64,000 bases of DNA from Perilla frutescens (GCA_026008535.1 BRKX01000009.1:31810501-31874500); one strand, 5' to 3'. Numbered from the stretch's first letter, positions 12,447 through 25,800 are shown. The notes: generated from the letters alone by a model not told the origin. Program-made: numbers and translations.

Positions 12447-12473
12447 CCGTGCAACGCACGGGCCGCGTACTAG
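12447..12473 (+). terminator. Helitron 3' terminus: hairpin plus CTAG
   Basis: CCGTGC-AAC-GCACGG forms a perfect 6-bp stem with a 3-nt loop at 12447-12461. Eight bases later comes CTAG (12470-12473), followed by a T. A hairpin 8-12 bp before CTRR is the defining 3' end of Helitrons, where rolling-circle replication terminates. Confidence 0.9.
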
Positions 12474-12491
12474 TTCAAATAATAACAACAA

Positions 12492-12616
12492 AGTGTGTTA
12501 GCCCAGTTGGTTGAGTATATTGTATAAAAGTATTTAATTTTTGAAGATCTTCGAATCCTGAAGGTCACATTTGAGAGAATTAAATTAAATTTAGCCATAA
12601 CTTAAAAAAAAAAAAG
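12492..12616 (+). mobile_element. tRNA-derived SINE-like element
   Basis: The A-box-like TTAGCCCAGTTGG (about 12498-12510) and the B-box-like TCTTCGAATCC (12548-12558) are spaced about 50 bp apart, as in RNA polymerase III promoters of tRNA genes and SINEs. An AT-rich body ends in a run of 12 A at about 12604-12615. The sequence does not fold as a tRNA beyond these boxes. No target duplication was established. The tail segment 12564-12609 recurs at 12632-12677 (period 68 bp). Confidence 0.6.
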
Positions 12617-12679
12617 TTGACCGATTTTTAAGTCACATTTGAGAGAATTAAATTAAATTTAGCCATAACTTAAAAAAAA

Positions 12680-13761
12680 GGATCGATTTTTACCGGGTTT
12701 GATCGGTTCACACTGGGTCAATGCATGAACCGTAGTATATATATAATCGAACCGGACAAATGGCCGGTTCACGGTTAAACCGGTCGAACCGGCCGGTCCG
12801 GTCTGATTTTCAAAACATTGGTTAACGGTCTCACACCACAAATATGCATGTCTCAATAATTAATTTGTTGTGCATGTCTCAATAATTAATCTCATTTTGG
12901 GTACCAAAATAAAGTTATTTAAAGACCACCAAAATGCCCAATACGTACATACAAAAATATTTGTCAGATTGTGGGAAATGAATTACAAAAAAAAAGTGAG
13001 TTTATGTTAAAATTAAAAAAATTAAAAAGTGATGTTTAAAATCGAAAGCCGAGTAAAAGTGGTGAGTTTGGTGGCAATCACATCATCACGATCCGTCAAG
13101 TCAACTACGCATACGTCGTCATGTTAGTTTTAATTTAGAGAAAATCTTGAAAAGTTTTAATTTTATAAAAAAGTTTCATTTTATGTTAAAATTATAAAAA
13201 TTAAAAAATGATGTTTAAAACCCATAAAGAAAAATATTAAGATGTTTAATTTATATAAAAAATTTATTTATGTTAAAATTTTAAAAATTAAAAAAATAAT
13301 ATCTAAAGCATGAAAAGGGTAAAAGCGGTGATTTTGGTGACAATTAACCCAAAATTTCAAATAGTTGGAAGAAGAAATGCTATTAAATATGAATCAAATA
13401 TGCAAAGCGAGGGCGAAGCTCAGCATGCAGACCCAAAATACCCGCTCCCCCAACTGTAGAGCAGTAAACAATGGATCTACGATGGCGGAAAAGAAACCGT
13501 TTTTCATCCAGAATCCACGATTATCGCGCCTCAAAACTGACACAGCGCGATCTACTGTTTGCCAGACCAATCATGGAAGCAGCAATCGATTTGTTTATTT
13601 TCATGAATGCGTAGTGATGAAACAGTTTGACGAAGTATAATCATCACTAGCACATTCTTCCATTAGCTGAAATGTTTGGAGCTTCGATTTTCCGTTCGAG
13701 ATAGAATCCCTACGAATTGAAGCTCGGAATTTGCGTTTGCGGCGTGAATTAGAGCTTGAAA
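12680..13761. other. Spacer upstream of TPLATE with repeats and promoter region
   Basis: 12690-12820 is rich in CCGG/GGTTCGACC-type inverted motifs and ends in AAAACATTGGTTAAC, resembling plant DNA-transposon debris. A TATGTTAAAAT...AAAAATTAAAAA segment is repeated three times (about 13003, 13181 and 13269). The last 400 bp before the TPLATE ATG should contain its promoter and 5' UTR, but no clear TATA box can be assigned. No other gene is visible. Confidence 0.5.
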
Positions 13762-16700
13762 ATGGACATATTGTTTTCTCAAATTCAAGCCGACCTTCGC
13801 TCCAACGACTCGCTCCGGCAGTCCAGTGCGTTGCTGCAAGCGCTGCAACAATCGGCGGCGGGGCGAGATATCTCCGTCATCGCAAAATCCGCCGTAGAAG
13901 AGATCGTCGCCTCCCCGGCCTCCGCCATCTCCAAAAAACTTGCGTTCGACCTCATTCGCTCCACTCGCCTCACCGCCGATTTGTGGGAAATCGTGTGCAT
14001 CGGCATTCGCAACGATCTCGATTTCCCCGATCCCGACGTCACTGCGGCGGCGATATCTATCCTCGCGGCCATTCCGTCGTACCGGCTCAGCAAACTAATT
14101 CATGACTGCAATAAGGAAATCTCGGCTTGCTTCGACTCGGCCAGTGATAATCTCCGTTTCTCGATCACGGAGACCTTGGGATGCATTCTCGCGCGCGACG
14201 ATCTCGTGATGTTGTGTGAGAACAATATGAAGTTGCTCGATCGTGTCTCGAATTGGTGGGATCGTATTGCTCAGAACATGCTCGATAAATCGGATAACGT
14301 GTCGAAGGTTGCGTTCGAGTCCATCGGTAAACTGTTTCAGGAATTCGAGACGAAGAGAATGAGTCGACTCGCTGGAGACAAGTTAGTCGACACAGAAAAC
14401 TCCGTAGCAATTAGATCAAAATGGGTTGCTTCAATGGTTGATTTCGTGTGGAAGAGGAGAAGCACATTGATGTCTCGATCATTAGTTCTACCAATAGAGA
14501 GTTTCAGAGCCACCATTTTTCCATTGGTTTATGCAGTGAAGGCCGTTGCATCAGGTTCCATAGAGGTAATCAAGAAGCTTTCAAGATCATCATCAAAGAA
14601 TAGGAATGTTATGAATTCAGAATCAGGGAAAGCAGAGACGTTTGTAGGAGTGTCGGATGTGGTATCACATTTGGCTCCATTTTTGGAGTCATCATTGGAT
14701 CCTGCTTTAATATTTGAAGTGGGAATTAATATGTTATATTTGGCTGATGTTCCTGGGGGGAAGCCTGAGTGGGCATCTGCATCCATTATTGCAATTCTCA
14801 CACTTTGGGACAGACAAGAGTATTCTTCTGGACGCGAGAGCATTGTTAGAGCTGTCGTTAACAATCTGCATCTCCTTGACCTTAGCATGCAGGTATTTGT
14901 TGTGTGATTATGGTTTATAATTAAAATGTAAAGCAGATTTCTTACTGTAGTTGATGAAAAATGCAATAGGCCACCATTTGTTAGCAAATGGAAGAGATGT
15001 TAGAGATAGGCCATGGTTTCGCAAGACAGTGAAAACGTGGTATGCAAGTCTTAGCTTACTATCATGTTGTATGGAAAAAAGCCACTCTCTGAATGATTGG
15101 GGGCTGCCAGAGGTTGAAGACTTCTGTATGTTAATTTCTTCGAAACTTAGTGATTTCGTTCTCCACTCAGTTTTGCTTTTACATTGTTAGAAAGCAATGT
15201 TAGATTTTAAAATGGTACTTTACTGAAAATATTAAGGTTTCTTATGTTGAATATGCTTGTGTGCCTTATATGTGATAGGTTTCATTGTTTAAAAAGCTGC
15301 TTCATATGGTGAGGAACTTGAGGGCAGAATCAGATCGAATGCATGCTTTGGCATGCATCTGTCGAACTGCTCTCTGTGTTGATCTTTTTTCAAAAGAGAG
15401 CATTCGCAGAGGTCAAAAACCTGTTGCAGGAACAGATATTGTTTCACTGTTTGAAGATGCAGCTGTTAAGGTCGACCTTAACAGTGTCACTACCAAGAGC
15501 TTATTTAGAGAAGAATTAGTTGCGATGCTGGTAGAGAGCTGCTTCCAGTTGTCCTTGCCTTTGTCTGAACAAAGGAACTCCGGTATGGAGAGCAGGGTGA
15601 TTGGAGCCTTAGCCTACGGAACTGGTTATGGTGCATTGAATTGGACAGAACCAGCTCTGGAAGTGGTGGAAGTATGCAGGCCATGTGTTAGATGGGATTG
15701 TGATGGTCGCACATATGCCATTGATTGTTATCTGAAATTGCTTGTTAGACTGTGTCACATTTATGACACCCGAGGTGGTGTCAAAAGAGTCAAAGACGGG
15801 GCTTCTCAAGATCAGATACTGAATGAGACGCGCTTGCAGAATTTGCAGCGAGAGCTTGTTATGGATCTCCTTGAGGTTATTAGTAATGCTTTATCACAGA
15901 AATCTATGCTCCTTCTGAAGCTACACTTAAATACTGCAGCAGCCACTGGTTGTTTCTAGAATTTTAAAATACTTGATAACTTCATGAATTAACATTGCAT
16001 CTCATTTCCCCACAACTATATCAAAGTGTTTTGTGGCTTTTCTGTATTAGTAACCAAGAAGAAACAGATTAAAGGCATTGCTTAAGATGTCTCACATCTT
16101 GAATGTTCCATTTGTGGTATTGTAGATTAGAAGAGCACTGAAACTTTTAATGATTCTTCAGAATCTACTGCTAACTATCTCATTACATGATTGAACTTTA
16201 TTTGGCAGGTAAACACTCCTAGAATCAGCACCCGCCTTCTGTGGGCCATTGCAGAGCATATTAATTTGGACGGATTGGATCCCCTTCTGGCGGATGACCC
16301 TAATGACCCATTAAACCTCATTCTATCAAATATCCACAAGATCCTACAGAACACAGACTCATCTCCAAGCACAATGAATCGGGTTCAAGATGTTCAAGCA
16401 GCTCTTCTATGTGCACAGCGCCTGGGATCACGTCATCCTAGAGCTGGGCAATTGTTGATTAAGGAACTTGAAGAATTTAAGAACAGTCCCTCTTCCGACT
16501 CAGTCAATAAGCATCAATGCCGTTTAATACTTCAAAGAATTAAATATGTTTTAAGTCATCCAGGTGATAAGTAAGCAGTTCTCCTATATTCATTTCTCTG
16601 TGTGTACTTTGAGAAAAATATAGTATATCTGTTGCATGTTTGTGAAATGCAAGCATTACTTACACATCAGATGATCTTAATTTAATCTGATAACATGTCT

Positions 16701-19369
16701 GCACTCAACATTTCCCTTTATGGTTTAAGTAACATCTGTTTTGACACTAATAATAACAAGGCCGCATCCAAGCCCAAGTATAAGATATAATTTGGAGCAA
16801 TCCAGAGGTGGCTAGATTGCAAATTGCAGCTTACTACTTAATTATTTGAACTTGAAATTCTGAATTATCAACTATAACCTTGCTCACCTTTCAGGTGACT
16901 GGCTTGAAAGATGCTTTTCTTATCTCAAGTAATTTACTGAGTCCATCCTGCCCAGCTTCTTCTCTTCCAACTCATGTATCTGAAAAAATGAACTAGTCTT
17001 GAGAAACATATAAAAGCAGTTTCATTGTAAAATTTGAACCTGCTTTATTGTTTCTGAATACATTCTGCTTTAGTTGCCTGACCTTTTTTTTCTGTTCTTG
17101 TTCCAGGTGGGCTGGGGTTACTGAGACCAGAGGAGATTACCCGTTTAGCCACCACAAGCTAACTGTTCAGTTCTATGATGCATCTGCAGCTCAGGACAGG
17201 AAACTAGAGGGATTGATTCATAAGGCTATTTTAGAACTGTGGAGACCAGATCCCAATGACCTAACTCAATTGTTGGCAAAAGATATTGACTCAAGTATGA
17301 TCAAGGTTCCTCCAAGTGCATTTACTTTGTCTGGTAGTAGTGATCCTTGCTACGTTGAAGGATATCACTTGACAGATCCAAATGATGGAAGGGTTACGCT
17401 GCATTTGAAGGTACTTTTACTGCTCTAAAAAGATTGCAAGTTAGACTGCTAAACTCTCAAACAGCTTCTGTTTACCTTATAAATACAACTGCATTCCTTT
17501 GAATCAAGTAGAAACTCAGCTTCATATTATTAGCTATTCATTGGATGTAATGCAACTGATCTTACAGATAAATTACTGCAGGTTCTGAATCTTACAGAGA
17601 TTGAACTAAAACGAGTAGACATACGAGTTGGTCTATCCGGAGGGCTATACTTCATGGATGGATCTCCTCAAGCAGTGCGGCAGTTGAATTATCCTAATTC
17701 ACTGGTAAAATACTGCATCTGGTGTATTTATCTTGCTGCGTGAAGTTTAATACTATAAGTCTGTAACATTATCGGTTAATTCTGTAAAAAGAATTGTTGA
17801 TTCTTCATTTTATGAATTTCATATGGGCTTCTTAGATCTTCTTAGAACTTGGGGAAAATAATGGATTATAAGCAGTGAGTTTTAAACTCTAACCAAATCC
17901 TACAGATATGTAATATGATCTGCGACATGTGTAGGATCAACTTTCTTGGAATCACTCTATGTTTCATTACAATGGAGAACATTGAGGTGAAACTTATGAC
18001 TGACAATGCATATTCAGATTTTAAATACTTGTGATTCCAACTAAACTTGCTCAAGTTTTGCTCAAACTCTGAATTATCTAATGCATGAAGTGAAAGAACT
18101 AATCTGTCCAATAAATACTATTTTTTCATTTATATACCTGTAAGATATCTTAAGATTTTTTATTTTTTAATCATACTAAGTAATTAATACTATTCGTATT
18201 TATCCAGGAACCAGTGCAGTGCAGTGTGACTGTTGGTGTTTCTCACTTTGAGCGAAGTGCGCTGTGGGTCCAAGTCTTGTACTATCCTTTTCGAGGTAGT
18301 GATGCTCCAGCAGATGGAGGAGAATACTATGAGGAAGATCCAGAAATGTTGAAATACAAGAGAAATCTAAGGCCTCAAATGGGAGAGCCTGTGATATTGA
18401 GATGCCAGCCATACAAAATCCCTCTTACTGAACTTCTTCTACCACATAAAATTTCACCAGTTGAGTATTTCCGATTATGGCCTAGTTTACCTGCTATAGT
18501 CGAGTGCACGGGCACATATACGTACGAGGGAAGTGGTTTTAAAGCTACAGCAGCACAACAGTATGGGGAGTCTCCTTTTCTCAGTGGCTTGAAATCTCTG
18601 TTGTCTAAGCCTTTTCATAAAGTCTGCTCACATATTATTCGGACAGTTGCTGGATTCCAGGTATGTTATGTCTCAAACTATACCTATTACAGGTATCGCA
18701 ATTCATTTTCATTGAATCAGATCTTAAACTCTTATAGAAAACATCAAAAACTCAAATACATTGAAAAATACATTATCCCAACAAGAATTGAGAAAAGCAG
18801 AGGATTTCAGATACCATCAGAAAATATAAAACACAGGATTAGTAAATCAGAACAGTGTGAGAAATTGTTTTGGTTTTCATATAATATTTCCATGTACTTG
18901 TTTGTAGTAAGAATGAATTAAACATGGACATATTTGGTAGAGAAATCTGCATGCATGCATTCTAGGCTATGAAGTAATCACCACTTAGGATTCTCAAAGA
19001 TCTATTGAGCTATATTTTCCAATAAGTTGTTGGCCTCAACAGATGTGCTATGCTGCTAAAACATGGATTGGGGGCTTCGTGGGGATGATGATTTTTGGTT
19101 CGAGTGAAGTGAGCAGAAATGTGGACCTTGGAGATGAAACCACAACCATGGTCTGCAAGTTTGTGGTTCGAGCTTCAGATGCAAATATAGCGAAGGAGAT
19201 TGGTTCCGATCTACAGGGCTGGATGGATGACCTCACTGATGGAAGCATTGAGTACATGCCTGAAGATGAAGTGAAGGAGGCTGCTGCAGAGAGGCTAAAG
19301 ATCTCAATGGAACATATAGCGTTGCTGAAGGCAGCACGGCCTCGTAAAAGATCTCCAAATTCTGATGAC

Positions 19370-19401
<32 letters not shown>

Positions 19402-19633
19402 AGAAGAAGAAGAAGAAGAAGAAGAAGAAGAAGAAGAAGAAGAAGAAGAAGAAGAAGAAGAAGAAGAAAAGGAAGAAGAGAGTGATAGAGAAAGTGAGGG
19501 AGATGGGAAGACCAAGGGAGGTTCTACGCTATTTAAGTTGACAGCAGAGGAGGTCGAACATCGAGCTCTTCAAGCTGCTGTGTTGCAGGAATGGCATGAG
19601 TTGTGTAAGGACAGAAGAGCCAATGCCAATTAG
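13762..19633 (+). CDS. TPLATE: TPLATE, endocytic TPLATE-complex adaptin-like subunit
   Basis: Seven exons: 13762-14892, 15279-15875, 16209-16570, 17107-17410, 17582-17704, 18208-18660 and 19043-19633. All introns are GT-AG and the phases close, giving 1186 aa, close to the 1176 aa of Arabidopsis TPLATE. The start is the ATG at 13762 (MDILFSQIQADLRSND), matching the known N-terminus; the TTG two codons upstream is not a plant start. Residues 1 to about 500 form the adaptin-like helical trunk. Later come the conserved SGMESRVIGALAYGTGYGAL, the appendage with CQPYKIPLTELLLPHKISP, and a charged C-terminal anchor region. TPLATE is a core subunit of the plant TPLATE complex, which acts with AP-2 in clathrin-mediated endocytosis at the plasma membrane and cell plate. 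The oddity is a pure 33-residue Glu tract at residues 1100-1132. No damage is seen. Confidence 0.96.
19370..19468 (+). repeat. Coding (GAA)n microsatellite, 33 Glu codons in TPLATE
   Basis: 33 consecutive Glu codons (32 GAA, one GAG at 19376-19378) in the last TPLATE exon. The C-terminal region of TPLATE is normally acidic but of mixed composition; here it has become a nearly pure trinucleotide repeat, which is prone to length change. The reading frame is kept on both sides (...NSDD and KEEES...). Confidence 0.95.
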
Positions 19634-19849
19634 TTCATTCCTTTTTTCATTATAGGGTTAGCTAGTGCTGTTTCATATAGGAAAGTTTTAGGAATTTTAC
19701 AACTTATTTTGCTAGCTTTGATAGCAGGTAATAAACAAAACACAATATCAAAAGTTTGATAAACTTGTTATCTCTATTCAGCTCATTAGGCACAAAATGT
19801 GTCATTTGAATATTGACTTCTCCAGCAATAAATTAAGAATAGCTGAATA
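19634..19849. other. Convergent 3' UTR spacer between TPLATE and the ligase gene
   Basis: The 216 bp between the TPLATE stop and the stop of the minus-strand ligase gene. An AATAAA at 19730-19735 can serve TPLATE polyadenylation. The two transcripts must end within or across this spacer, so overlapping 3' ends are likely. Confidence 0.7.
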
Positions 19850-22800
19850 TTAAAGGTTAGACTTTGGGAGGGAAATATTCTTCAGTTGTTTCCTCAATAT
19901 CTTCCCGGATGGACTCTTTGGAATAGAGGAAATGAATGCCACACGCCTTATTTTCTTGTATGGAGCAACCTATACATACATATATAATCTTGATAGATAT
20001 AAACCAATGCCTAAATTTAACTCCATATATGGAACAATTAATTTGGAGAGAGAAAGAGAGAGAGAGGAGAGAGAGGCAGTGCACCTGTGTTGCAATGAAG
20101 TCAACAACTTGGCGCTCATCAAGGTTGGCATTGGGAGCTCGAACGACCAAGGCTAAGGGCACTTCACCAGCTTCTTCATCAGGGTAACTGTAACATGACA
20201 AAACACAACACAACACATACATTTGTAGTCATGAATTAATCTAAGCTTCACTTCAAATTAAACACTAACTCTAGAATTAAGACGCTTTTACCCTATTACT
20301 GCAGCATCTACAATATCAGGGTGGGAAAGCAGCAGCTGTTCTAGTTCAGCAGGAGCGACCTAATTAATCACACAAAACCAATCACATTATTACATTAATT
20401 AAAGACAAAAAACATCCTCTATTTCTCAATTATCTCATGATATATTGATATGTTATGTATGTCATATTCAAAGGCACATGAGTAGAGAACCTGGTAGCCT
20501 TTGTACTTGATCATCTCCTTTACCCGGTCAACCACGAAAAGGAAACCTTCTTCGTTTATATAACAAACATCACCGGTTCTCAACCACCCGCCAGACACCA
20601 TGCTTTCAGAGTTAGCCTTCGGGTGGTCATCAATATATCCTACGATAAATTTGTCACGGGGAAAGGATAAACAATGAATGCATATACTATGCATCCTGAT
20701 TCATAGGATAAATCGATTACCTTTCATTACTGTGGCTCCTCTCAGCCAGAGTTCCCCTTGCTTGCCAGAAGGCAGAGCAATGCCAGTTTCCAAATCAACA
20801 ATTTTGGCTTGATTAGTCCCATTCAGCTTTCCCACTGCTCCCCATTTTGTACATTCTTCAGGATTCGTTGGTCTGAATGTTGTACCAGTTGTTTCGGTCA
20901 TCCCATAACTCTTTAATTTTGTTCAACAATACAAAATTAACACAATAACATATTAATCCATGTCATGATTTCTCATTCTTAGGAAGGCCAATCAATGCAT
21001 TTGCTCATAATTAAGTTGTTCCTTTTTGTTAAGGAAAAACCATAAGTAAAGCGGGACAACGGATTGTTCTCTAGAGCCCCGTTTGGTTTGGTAGTTGAGA
21101 ATAAACAAGATTGATTGAATACAATACTACTGTTTGTATAAAATTAATTTTGTATTGGATTGTTTGATTGCAATTTTAATGATTTAAGATGGATTATCAA
21201 TATTCTATTTGGATTAAAACATTATGATTAAAATGTAGGAGAATGCATAAATTGCATGCAGATAAGATTTTCATTATTAATTTAAATATTTCAATGATGA
21301 TATTGATAGTTGGGTAAATTTGAATTTTATTAACGATGAATGAGAATAATCACATCAATATTGACATTATAACTTATCAAGCAAATGGATGATAGGAGCT
21401 CGAGGCCTCAAGTCCATCATCAATAATGGCCTCTAATCAATTGAACCAAATAGTTGATGGGATTAGATAATATATATAACCAGTTAGCCTAATGTGGCCA
21501 ATGAGTCCCTTAAGACCTATGTGGTCAGGAATAGTGAATGTTTTCAATTACGAACTAGAATACCAATGCTACATTCTCAACCTTTAAGAAGAGCCTCAAA
21601 CGGGATTCAGACCCTACAACCGTAAGGTTGTGGTGTATCTTTCTTTTCGGAAACGGGACAAAAATTAGGCTTAGTCGAGTTGAGAATTAGATTCTCTCTC
21701 CGTAAGACGAGATTGCCCCGAAATTATACACACGAACTTCGGCAATCGTCTTCAAGATAAAACGACTAATCTAATAAAATTAGAGTTGTTGTACTCCAAA
21801 ACGCACTATATGACTAATCTAATAAAATTAGAGTTGTTGTACTCCAAAACGCACTATATGATATGAATTTGATGCTTGTGAATTATAATCTCTTCGAATG
21901 ACTTAATACCATTCTGGTGTGTCTTTAATACCATTCTGGGGTCCTATTTATAATATACCATTCTGGTGTGTCTTTAATATCAGGTGTGATATGATATGTA
22001 TTTGTTGCTTTGCTTTTGTTGTGTCTTTGTTTTTGTGTGATATGATATATATTTGATGCTTGTGAATTTGAATCTTTTTTCTTTAATACCATTTCCTAGC
22101 GGATACTTCTGGGCTTCTATTAGTTTGGTCTTTAATACCATTAAAGGAGCCTCTATTTATAAGCTTTTGTGTCGTTAATACCATTCTGGTGTTGTGTCTT
22201 TAATACTTCTGGGGGCTCGAAATAGTGCCAGTCATGGTCTAACAATTGTGTCTGGGCTTCTATTAGTTTGGTCTTTAATACCATTAAAGGAGCCTCTATT
22301 TATAAGCTTTTGTGTCGTTAATACCATTCTGGTGTTGTGTCTTTAATACTACACAATACTTCTAAAGACTATACAATACTTCTGGGGCTAGTCATGGTCT
22401 AACAATTGTGTCTTTAATACTACACAATACTTCTAAAGACTACACAATACTTCTAGGGCTATTTATAATAGTTTGGTGGTCGAAATAGTGCGAGTCATGG
22501 TCCAACAGTTGTGTCTTTAATACCATTCTGGGGCCAGCCAACGGTTGTGTCTTTTTAAGAGCTGTGTCTTTAATACAATTCTGGAGGCCTCAATTTATTG
22601 AGGGCCTCTATTTATAATAGTTTGGTGGCTTTTATGTCTTTAATACTACCATTTTAGCGGTTGTGTCTTTAATACCGTTGGCTCGAAATGGTGTGGGTCA
22701 TGATCAATGACTCATGTGTCTTTAATACCGTTGGCTCGGAATGGTGTGAGTCATGGTCAATGACTCGTGTGCTCGAACTCGGCATCATCGCTACGTACTT

Positions 22801-25800
22801 AGTACTTGATTAACAATAAAAAGTCAACAAGTCTACCACATGTGCACCATAGAGATGAAGACTTGATTGCCCTCTATTTGTGCCTTTTTTCTTATTAAAT
22901 TATTCTAGCTTCAATATTTTTTCATTGTGGGATGACATTTAATTCCAAGTTTCAAGTTCCAAGTAGTCAACTTTGAACTATAATTACTTATTCATTGACC
23001 TCGAAAAAATTCAAGTAAATATACTACCTTACTCAACTCGAAATGAACTTTCCATATTTCTAATTTATTTCCACAAAAAACAAATCGAGCATTACTAAAT
23101 AAATTTGATAAGTTGAGCACTTAATATTTTAATTCAATAATTTTTCCAACAACTACAAAGATCTGATGAGGTATCTTGGTAAGACAATGGAGGACATTCT
23201 AACATAGTCATGGGCTCAGATAAAGTGGGAAGAAGTTTATTTATAGTTCTTTATGAGTTTAAGTTCATTTTAAATGATAATGACATAAGCATCAGGGGAT
23301 GGATGGTCAAACCATTGACTAAACCTAAGAGCTCATCTCATCATAGACAATCAAGATGATGGGAACACCACAAATAAGGCTGCATATCACTAATTCACTA
23401 CGATCACGAGCTAATCAATCCAAACACTGGAAAGTGTCATGAGATCATATCAATTAAAAAAAGATCCCTCTCTACAACTTTCAACGTCTCATGCTTGATG
23501 CACATCTGCAGTAGCATCCTTTTCGATGCATCAACACCGCCCTTGCCCATTGAAGAATCTAGCTAGATGAGTAAGCCTCAGAAAATCCTCCCATTGATTT
23601 TTCACTTGTGCACTTTGCTATATCATCGGTGCCAGAATCTCATTTGTGATTAATTGTGGATATATCCATTACAGTAAGTAATCTTAAATTCCAGACATAT
23701 GAATAGAACAACATCATTTTTGTGCTGTAGATTTCCGATCCTTGGAAATGTTTTGGTGTGTTAAATTTGTTATAAATCAAATCAAAATCTAAAACATTAT
23801 TGCAATTTTTCAAATGTAGTATCTAATTTGAAAATTAGGTCAACAGTTATATTCATTGTACATATGATTTCCTAAAATTAAAAGTTTTGTGTAATTCAAA
23901 GTTGCAAAAATTTACTATCAAACTTGATAATGATCAAAATTTATTGGATTATTATTATTTTATTTTTCTCTTGAAGACGGTGCTAAAAATTATTTCTAAT
24001 ATAATTACTTGGAGAAAATTAATTTTTAGACTTTCTTTAATTTAAATTTAATTATTGATTTTACTTGTCATGATCAATTGCTTACATTGCTTTTGTATTT
24101 TGTTTATTTTATAAATTTTTAATACACATGAACCATTTTGAACCAATGGTTTAACTTAATAATTATATTATTTACATGATTAATTTAAAACAGATGCTGG
24201 AATAAGAATAATGACAGCTTCCTTATACCTTAGTATTTATCCACGTGGGATTCTCTATTTCAATTTAGTGTTTCATCTTGTATTCCTACCATTCTCTATT
24301 TTAATTTAGTGTTTCATCATGTATTTCTACCATTAGATTTATGATATGTGTATTTAAAAAAATGTCCATATTAAATACACATATCATAAATAAATGATTG
24401 GAGTACAAGATGAAACACCAAACTGGAATAAATGATCTCATGCTGTATTTACTATACATATAATATGAAATATGTCACTACAATAAAAATGGTCTTTAGA
24501 GATAATTTTTTTAGAGATGACAAATATCGTCAATAATAATAAACTCAGGTAAACAACATGTCATCTATAATGACATTTTTGTAACGCTTGAAAGTGTTTT
24601 TTGTGAGGACATCATATCGTCTCAAATAGATCATCCCTAAATGTTTGCCCCAAATAAATTAAACACCATTTTAAGTAACAATAATGTCATCACAAAAATA
24701 TCATTAGAAATGACATGTGGCAATTAAAAATGACATATTGTTACTTAAGTTTATTATTAATGACAACATTTATCATCTATAATAATATTGTTTCTATATA
24801 CAAGTTTTTTTAGTGACTTTCTTCAATATCACAATTTTACAAATTATATTTATTTTCGGCAAACCAAATAAGCCCAAACTTTCGTGCTCTCTCCAAATTC
24901 GAAAGCACATACCAATCCCATAACTATTAGTATAAAAACTTGCAAATATCGCATCCAATCACGCAATAAATATAAATGAAATTTCTTTCCCAAAGTCCCA
25001 TGATATGAATCCAACTCAAATTTAATATTTCATCCATTCCAACTATTTGGTTAAATATGATTTTGGGATATTATCGTCAATTTTTCTATGCACATTAGAC
25101 AATAAATTCATTGACTGAGTCAATGCGCGTTGATCGAGCGTTGACTTGATCAATCCATAAAAAAAATCATTAAAACAGGTGATATTTTTTGAATTTTGAG
25201 TGATACGTTATTGTTACGGTTGATACTTATTTTGATGACTTTTTTTTAACAGTCGATACTTTTAAGGATACAAATGATATTTTTGGGCTTTTGATCGATA
25301 TTTTTATTGTTACGATTAATATTGATTTTAACAAATTTTTTACTGGTTGACCGAGTTAACACATGTTTTCCAGCATTGACCTATCAACGTGTTGACTTAG
25401 TAACGCATTTGATAGTGCACCTAGTATATACAAGACCAAATCTATTAGTATATATATTTTGAGTTGGCAGAACAGAAGCGATGGATCTCGATCTCTTTTT
25501 TATATTGGGATCTTCACCATCTGGAAGTTTATTATAATTATATTTAATATTACTTTTAATAATCACTTACAAATGCGTTATTTACTTCAAAAATGATAAC
25601 ATTAAGGTCATTTGACAATCATAACATAATTTTTATTGTTAAAAATAAAACACAATTTTTAATAACTTTTACAATTACGACATATGTAATTTTTTTCAAC
25701 CAATTCAATCTGATCAGTTCAACCATACATGTGTACATTCCACATTTGCATCTATGTTAAAAAATGAGTATACTCTTTCTTTAGCATTTTGTCCCCTTGG

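Larger units (their letters stand above)
1..12473 (+). mobile_element. Helitron, 5' end outside the window, degenerate
   Basis: A rolling-circle DNA transposon. It is identified by a degenerate RepHel gene (Helitron-like N-terminal region, then a Pif1-type helicase) and by a canonical 3' terminus: a 6-bp-stem hairpin followed by CTAG at 12470-12473 and a host T at 12474. Helitrons insert between A and T without target duplication, and the right edge fits that rule. No 5' TC terminus was recognised, so the left boundary is probably upstream of position 1. The element contains a later Athila-like LTR insertion (3081-8692). All protein-coding parts carry lesions, so this copy cannot be autonomous. 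Confidence 0.85.

Noticed and set aside
12494..12560. Functional tRNA gene
   Set aside because: Only A- and B-box-like motifs are present. No cloverleaf, anticodon arm or acceptor pairing, and it ends in an A-rich tail, so it is a SINE.
14951..15190. 79-codon open frame inside TPLATE intron 1
   Set aside because: Exons on both sides join in phase without it and match the conserved TPLATE order. It is intron sequence.
19048..19515. Minus-strand 155-codon frame with polyserine
   Set aside because: It is the antisense shadow of the TPLATE last exon and its GAA repeat.
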